This document shows, one piece after another, positions 59,001 through 64,000 of a DNA stretch of 64,000 nucleotides (position 1 is its first letter; each line of letters starts with the position of its first letter). The notes below the pieces were generated by a model. That model had not been told where the DNA came from and searched no databases. It saw only the letters and a program-made list of their open reading frames with translations. This DNA is from Botrytis cinerea B05.10. Lineage: Eukaryota > Ascomycota > Leotiomycetes > Helotiales > Sclerotiniaceae. Location of the stretch: the NCBI RefSeq assembly GCF_000143535.2, contig NC_037319.1, positions 992,001 to 1,056,000 on the forward strand. The letters are read 5' to 3'. The position numbers and the translations under genes are program-made.

Positions 59001-61254
59001 AAACAATAGAAGCATGAATCTGCTCTTGCTTACTTGATCGAACGGGGGCGAGACCATCGATTTCATCAAAGAAAATGATACTTGGCTGTGTTCTCCTCGC
59101 CTCTTCGAATAACAATCGAAGCTGTCTCTCGGCTTCACCGACCCATTTACTTAATGCATCAGCACCTTTCCGCATATAGAATGTGACTTTCTGTCCACCT
59201 GATCCCACGGTCGCTGCTAGAGCCCTTGCCAATAGTGTTTTACCAGTACCAGGAGGACCATGAAATAGCACACCACGGGGAGGTGTTACGTGGAATTTCT
59301 GGAAAAGTTCAGGATACAATAAGGGCATTTGTACCATTTCCTTAAGTTGTTCAATATGCCCTTCGAGGCCACCGACTTTGCTAAAATCAACGTCTTGATC
59401 GACGCCGAGAGGGTCTGCATCTGCAAGGGCTTTCTGGCTTTTGACTTTTCCAACTTGTGCACCAACGCCGGCTGGAGTTTGATCGAGTTGATTTGCTTGT
59501 GGCATGAATGGGAGCAATCCATGCCTTGCAGAGGTGGGTGTCATCGCGACACCTGGAGCAGTTGGATGTTGCATATTCTCATCATCGCTATCATCCGAAT
59601 CAGCGCCAATAGCTCCGCTGCCCCACGGGCCACCAATGAGGGGAGCTGGTCCAATTCCACCTCCAAAAGGACCATAAGTTGCATGTAAGTTATGTTCCCA
59701 TGGTTTACTTGCACCACCACGAACGGCACGACCTCTAGCAGAAGGGGCTGGCGCCGACTCTTCTAAATCATCATCCTGGGCATATATCTGATCCATTGGC
59801 TTGATTGTATAGTCCACTTGTTTCCGTTCACGGCGGCCTTTTGGCTCATAGGCAATTTCCGGTTCGTGATTGCGGCGTCTTCGAGATGGTCTGAGTTCTT
59901 GAAGCTCATCTGCCAATTCTTCTGCATCTAGCTCATCTTCCTCGTCCGATATATTACCACGTCTGCGAGAAGTACTCTTCGATTTTGCTCGCCTTGCATT
60001 CCTCCCAGGTCTTGATGAGCTCGAGTACTCGCCATCGTCATCTCCTCCCTTCTTCGGCGAGGCATCAGATCCGGACATCTCTTCCTCGGAAGCTTCACCT
60101 TCAGGTGTAAAGTCACTACCATCATCTTTATTTCTCTTCGAACCTCGAGTTCTTAGGCGTCGAGAACCAGCAGCTAAATCTTCGGTCGTTTCAACTACTT
60201 CTGTTGCTTCCTGTCCCGCATTACTTGACCTGGAGGCTCTTGCACGAGTTCTAGTGACTGGTTCGTCATCATCATCGTCATCATGGGCGACTGGTTGTTC
60301 TACTAGCGCATCAACGGCGAGTTCGTCCACCATATCATCATCGGCCGGTGCACTAGCAGGAGGATTGAGTGACTCGGTATTGTCATCCTCTCCATCGTCA
60401 GTTCCAATTATCTCAGGCTGTGGTTGCATTATTATATCCTCGTCCTCGCCTTCAGCATCTAGCTGCGGGTCTTCATATGAGCTTGTCTCGTGTGTCTCTT
60501 CTTTGATAGTAGCGGCCGCAGGTTGTTTGAGACCTTTCGCTCCTCTACTGGCTCTCATGCGACCGATCGGTTCAGGTGATCTCGAAGCCCGAATTACGTG
60601 TCTTCCAGAATTTGATAATGAAGGGAAATCTTCACCTTCCTCGGTACGAGCGCGAGTGCTTCTTCGAAGTCCAGCCGATGTAGGTTCTGCGCTTGCTCGA
60701 GTTCTTGCGGCACTTCCTGCCCTTGTATTTCGAGCAGGCGTGTTCCCAGTTGGCATCTTGAGTTTGAGCAGAAACGATTTCTTTTCCGATGCTTTTTCCA
60801 CTGACTTGTTGCGCTTCGAAATGGGTTCTACTATCTCATCTTCGTCCTCCTCATCATTATCTACCACGCGCGTTCGCTTATTCGATTTCTTTGGACGAAC
60901 TTCTTCTTCCTCGGATTCCTGGATCAAATCTTCCTCGCTTTCACTCTCTTCGTAAGTGACGGCTTTTTTCGCAGCCTTTCGCACAGCTCTTCCGGTCTTT
61001 TCATTCATTTCAAAGTCCTCTTCCTCTTCTTCTGATTCTATAAAAGATTCTTCCGACACACTTTCATCCTCGTCATCAATGTCTGAATCTCTATATTTAG
61101 TCTTCTTTCGTGGGCCTCCTTTCTTCTGCGGCTGGGACCTAGACTTCTTCGGGGACTTTCGTGACGGAGCGGCTTCGGTAGGAGAGAAATCGTCGTCGTT
61201 CGAGTCGGACTTATTAGGGTCAAAGGTTTCGAATTTGCGGTACTTCGCTGGCAT
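56049..61254 (-). CDS. YTA7: Bromodomain AAA-ATPase, Yta7/Abo1 (ATAD2) type
   Basis: Nuclear histone-binding ATPase that controls nucleosome density and histone-gene transcription. Model: complement(join(56049..57854, 57906..58178, 58243..61254)), 1696 aa. Two short introns with GTATGT and GTAAGT donors join LDSTR|SAETAIVQLF and RPRN|ELRKEFFQ in phase 0, linking what would otherwise look like separate frames. The N-terminal ~550 residues are acidic/basic low-complexity (ESESEEDLIQESEEEE). AAA1 has Walker A GPPGTGKT at ~665 and Walker B IIFFDEIDG at ~725, with NRPDNIDPALRRPGRFDR. AAA2 is degenerate, as in the family. A divergent bromodomain-like segment follows (~1190-1340, including PKDFVFDIKTLVRDSK), then a serine/asparagine-rich tail. 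It is one of the longest genes in the window. Confidence 0.94.
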
Positions 61255-62579
61255 AGCGGTGGACCAATATTAAATGAAGCTTCGAATTCGAGAGGGAACC
61301 GTAGAGAAATGGCTTAGAGCGATGGTGATTCGACGGAATTCACTGTTTGTTAAAACATGGATAGTTTCGCGCGCTGTGGTAAATAAAGTTCCAAGTAATG
61401 TTCAGTTAATGTTGAACCACAAACAACAAGATTGATTGGAGTGAGGATCCAATCTTGAAACGATGAATGAATGATGAATGAACTTCCCTATGAAGTTATT
61501 CTCATGGAATTATGATGAATGAATTGATATCTTTCTTGGGTTAATGTTGACATCTTGAGGGGGAGCTGATTGATTTCTCACCAAGCGCGTTTGGATCCCA
61601 AGGCGGTCGCTTAGCTAACCACGCTAATAAAGCGCCACACCAAAAAAGTGACCGGAGCCACCAATATGCGAAAATCATGGGGGGATCCATCTTTGAACCA
61701 CTTGGAATGGAAAATTGATTTGCATCTTCTCAACCCGGTTTCATCAACCACCACGCTCTCAACGTGTATGTCGATAGGAAACTTCTCTGCTGCTGCAAAA
61801 TGAGATGTTCGAGATTTATAAGTAACATCGGGATAAGATGAAATCGGGTGGGAAAAAAAGATGATTGATGAAGGAAAAGGACGATGTTTTGTTAAGGGAC
61901 AGAAGAGAAGTTTGACAAGACTCACTACCGATCGTGATATACAGTAGTTTCCATGCGGCTTAAAAGCTTATCTCGATTGGAGAACTGGTACCTTTTGGAC
62001 CCCTTATTTTGGAAAGTATGGGGAAAACACGTGAGGCTTCTCGTGTCTTTATCACGTGATTACATTCATGAAGGGAATATTTGAGTTGTTGGACTTGTGT
62101 TTTTGCTACACCACCGATCTTCTATCACTTGAGATTTGAGGCCAAGAATCTAACCATTTGTTGGATATGTGGTTCTCATCATTACGGTATGCATGGGATC
62201 CCAATCTCTTGTAGAGCATGGATATAAGCAGAGCTCCTACTGTGTGGATTCTTTCCTTATTACTTCTGTAATTGTTGGAATAACTTCATATCCTCGACCC
62301 CATGCTTCCAATATCACCCTGTGAATATTCGCAGTCTTAATATTACGTTTACTTGTGTTACTTCCCTCGCAAGAGTGTATAGACGAGCAAATGGATCTAC
62401 TTTTTCCCCCTAGAGAATAGTGTAGCTTAAGAACTCATGAAAAGCCATCCATCAAGATTTCCTCCCTCACCGTTCCATAATATCATCTCCTCTTTCTCCC
62501 TCCTCCCCACAGACCTTCTCCTCCCAGTTCCATAATACAATTTCCTCCTTCTCCCTCCCTCCCCCTCTCCTTCATCTCC
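61255..62579. other. Intergenic, YTA7 promoter and GSTK 3' flank
   Basis: About 1.3 kb. A TCACGTGA palindrome lies at 62052-62059 with an ACACGTGA 23 bases upstream. Pyrimidine-rich, partly duplicated sequence fills 62455-62575. A 104-codon minus frame at 61611-61925 has no recognisable domain and was not called. Confidence 0.5.
62455..62575 (+). repeat. Imperfect pyrimidine-rich direct repeat
   Basis: Two copies of a segment beginning GTTCCATAATA and continuing through CTCCTTTCTCCCTCC-type sequence lie about 55 bases apart immediately 3' of the GSTK stop codon. Confidence 0.6.
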
Positions 62580-63554
62580 TCACAGCTTCGCCTTCCCCTC
62601 CCCTCCCACTGTCGCCCCCCTCACAATCTCCAAATCCCTAAACTCCACCCCCAAAAACATCCACATAAAATGAAATCTATCACTCCCAAAAAACGGTTCT
62701 TCCTTTCCTTCCGCATTCCTCACCCACATCCACGGCGCCCCAAATGCACCTTGCTCCAACGCCACTTTCGTATTCTCCAAAAGCTTGTCCTTCCACTCTT
62801 TCTCTGTCGCTTTCTGCATAATCTCCTCTACCTCCTTTTCATCGAACGTTCCCAACGCATTCAAGAATTCCTTCAAGATCTCCGGAATCGTGATGTTCTT
62901 CTGCGGAGGAACCCACAAAGCGTGAAAGATTTCCAAATATGTTTTCTCAAAGACCTCAACAGAGTATCGAGACTTGATAAAACAGAGTGCTCTTTGAGGC
63001 TTCACAGTCCCACGTATCACATTAGCTACCATTGCGATACACACACCCTCAACCGAACATGAAAAAAAACATAAAACACAGAACCTACAAGAAGCGTGAC
63101 GGGCGGGAAAAATTCCGGCGCTTGTAGATTCGGCAATCCATGATACGCAGTCGTTCTCGCAGAATCGAGTTTACCATATGCTGCCTTTGCAGGAAGAGTC
63201 CAAGGGGGTTTGTTTCCCGAGCCGTGATTTATACCCCCGAGGAAGACGGGGATGAGACTTTGGGGGTAGAGTTCGTGTTAGATTTCATTCCCATAGACAT
63301 ACATATGCAACTACCATGACATAAGGATCAAGAAAGAGCAAACTCACTTAACAGTAACACCATGAGAAAGAAGAATTTCCCGATTCTTGCGGAGGTGAAC
63401 CAAAGCTGCGCAGCTATAGAATGAAGCTTCAAGACGAGATAAGGGGGTTCAATCAGCACGGTAAGATAATGTGGAGAAGAGAACATGGGGAAAGCTTAAG
63501 AAGAGGAATTCTACACTTACAGCAATCAAGATAACAATCTATGTGGCCCGGCAT
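62580..63554 (-). CDS. Glutathione S-transferase kappa (DsbA-like)
   Basis: Kappa-class GST, a thioredoxin-fold enzyme of mitochondria/peroxisomes. Model: complement(join(62580..62999, 63089..63257, 63348..63426, 63521..63554)), 233 aa, normal for the class. Exon 1 plus 2 give MPGHIDCYLDCSSFYSCAAL and LRKNREILLSHGVTV, the strand-helix opening that carries the catalytic serine region (SSFYS). Exon 3 supplies IPVFLGGINHGSGNKPPW, a kappa hallmark, and FFPPVTLL. The final intron is ambiguous: the acceptor at 63000 gives TLL|PQRALCFIKSRYS, which matches the family best; nearer acceptors also keep frame but insert extra residues. The C-terminus has GAFGAPWMWV and FFGSDRFHFMWMFLG. It is divergently paired with the SDR gene. 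Confidence 0.88.
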
Positions 63555-63935
63555 GATGAAGATGTCAAAGTTCCAATTGCAATCAAAGTGATCAAGTGTC
63601 GTGATTTTGAAGATATTGGCAAAATACTTAAGTTACATACAATCAATACATGCAACCTTACATGTCATACACGTTCAAGTTGTGGGAAACTTTCCCGCTC
63701 CAACTTTCATGTGCCTCGGTTCAGGAAGAAGCTCAACCCCGGAATTCTTGATCACTAAACACAAGCATCATTCCATCTCTCACTCCTCGTCAAACAAACC
63801 AACTTCATCATTGATCACTAAACCACAACTTTCCACAAGTTCCGAGATATGGATTCCCGAACATATATTGTTCCAAGTGATGGAATATCTTGACACCCAT
63901 TCAATCAACATTCTCCATCCATACCTAAATCCACC
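63555..63935. promoter_or_regulatory. Bidirectional promoter region, GSTK / SDR
   Basis: About 380 bases between divergent start codons of two redox-enzyme genes, suggesting shared control. No specific motif was recognised. Confidence 0.5.
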
Positions 63936-64000
63936 ATGACATCTCAAAAGGTAGCACTCGTAATCGGCGCATCTCGAGGAATCGGTCGTCAAATCGCCAT
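63936..64000 (+). CDS. Short-chain dehydrogenase/reductase, 5' fragment
   Basis: The frame starts MTSQKVALVIGASRGIGRQIA and runs off the right edge after about 21 codons. GASRGIG is the glycine-rich NAD(P)-binding TGxxxGIG motif of classical SDRs, with Ala for Ser/Thr context. Substrate cannot be judged from this fragment. It stands head-to-head with the GSTK gene. Confidence 0.85.
   Translation, partial: MTSQKVALVIGASRGIGRQIA

Noticed and set aside
60254..61273. Long serine-rich plus-strand frames opposite YTA7
   Set aside because: Antisense shadows of the acidic/serine-rich coding sequence.
61611..61925. 104-codon minus-strand frame between YTA7 and GSTK
   Set aside because: Not recognised; no splice partners found, so it is not called.
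63026..63088. Alternative acceptors at 63048 and 63026 for the last GSTK intron
   Set aside because: They keep the frame but insert up to about 15 extra residues; the acceptor at 63000 gives the family-like TLLPQRALCFIK.

Overview
This window is eukaryotic nuclear DNA from a filamentous ascomycete. Genes carry short GT-AG introns (about 41-290 bases), and the conserved genes have typical fungal architectures: Gtr2, Pbn1, a fungal SARAF, Bre1, Bdp1 and Yta7/Abo1. The overall style (moderate AT content, 2EXR-domain genes, large lineage-restricted coiled-coil proteins) suggests Leotiomycetes, possibly the Sclerotiniaceae (Botrytis/Sclerotinia). That placement is inference; no sequence search was run.

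Layout. 1-18.2 kb is a conserved housekeeping block: a CA microsatellite, GTR2 (+), an F-box/2EXR-like gene (-), PBN1 (-), SARAF (+), BRE1 (-) divergent from BDP1 (+), a GH1 beta-glucosidase (-) and a GFA/CENP-V-fold protein (-). 18.2-55 kb is an accessory region with long AT-rich spacers. It holds eight genes encoding variable coiled-coil N-termini followed by one recurring C-terminal domain, which I could not assign to a known family. Among them sit a HET-like membrane protein, a beta-lactamase-fold (EstB/LovD-type) pseudogene with two nonsense codons, two 2EXR genes and a decayed coiled-coil fragment. 56-64 kb is conserved again: a bromodomain AAA-ATPase (YTA7/ABO1 type, -), a kappa-class glutathione transferase (-) and the first codons of a short-chain dehydrogenase (+) that runs off the window.

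Functional links. BRE1 (histone H2B ubiquitin ligase), YTA7 (chromatin ATPase) and BDP1 (TFIIIB) act in chromatin and transcription, GTR2 in TORC1 amino-acid signalling, PBN1 in GPI-anchor synthesis at the ER, and SARAF in ER calcium control. They are not an operon; only BRE1/BDP1 and GSTK/SDR look like shared divergent promoters.

The main discovery candidate is the eight-member family. Each member has a block around [IV]-G-x-x-x-R-x-R-[FW]-[LF], then a GN-x-x-[AC]-H or RN-x3-H motif followed by D-A-x-[LI]-[FL], then a Y-G-[VL] segment. Three members (46.1, 48.9 and 53.5 kb) also share a three-exon, all-phase-0 gene structure and an additional C-terminal block. Exon coordinates given here were derived by hand from splice signals and reading frame and lack transcript support.
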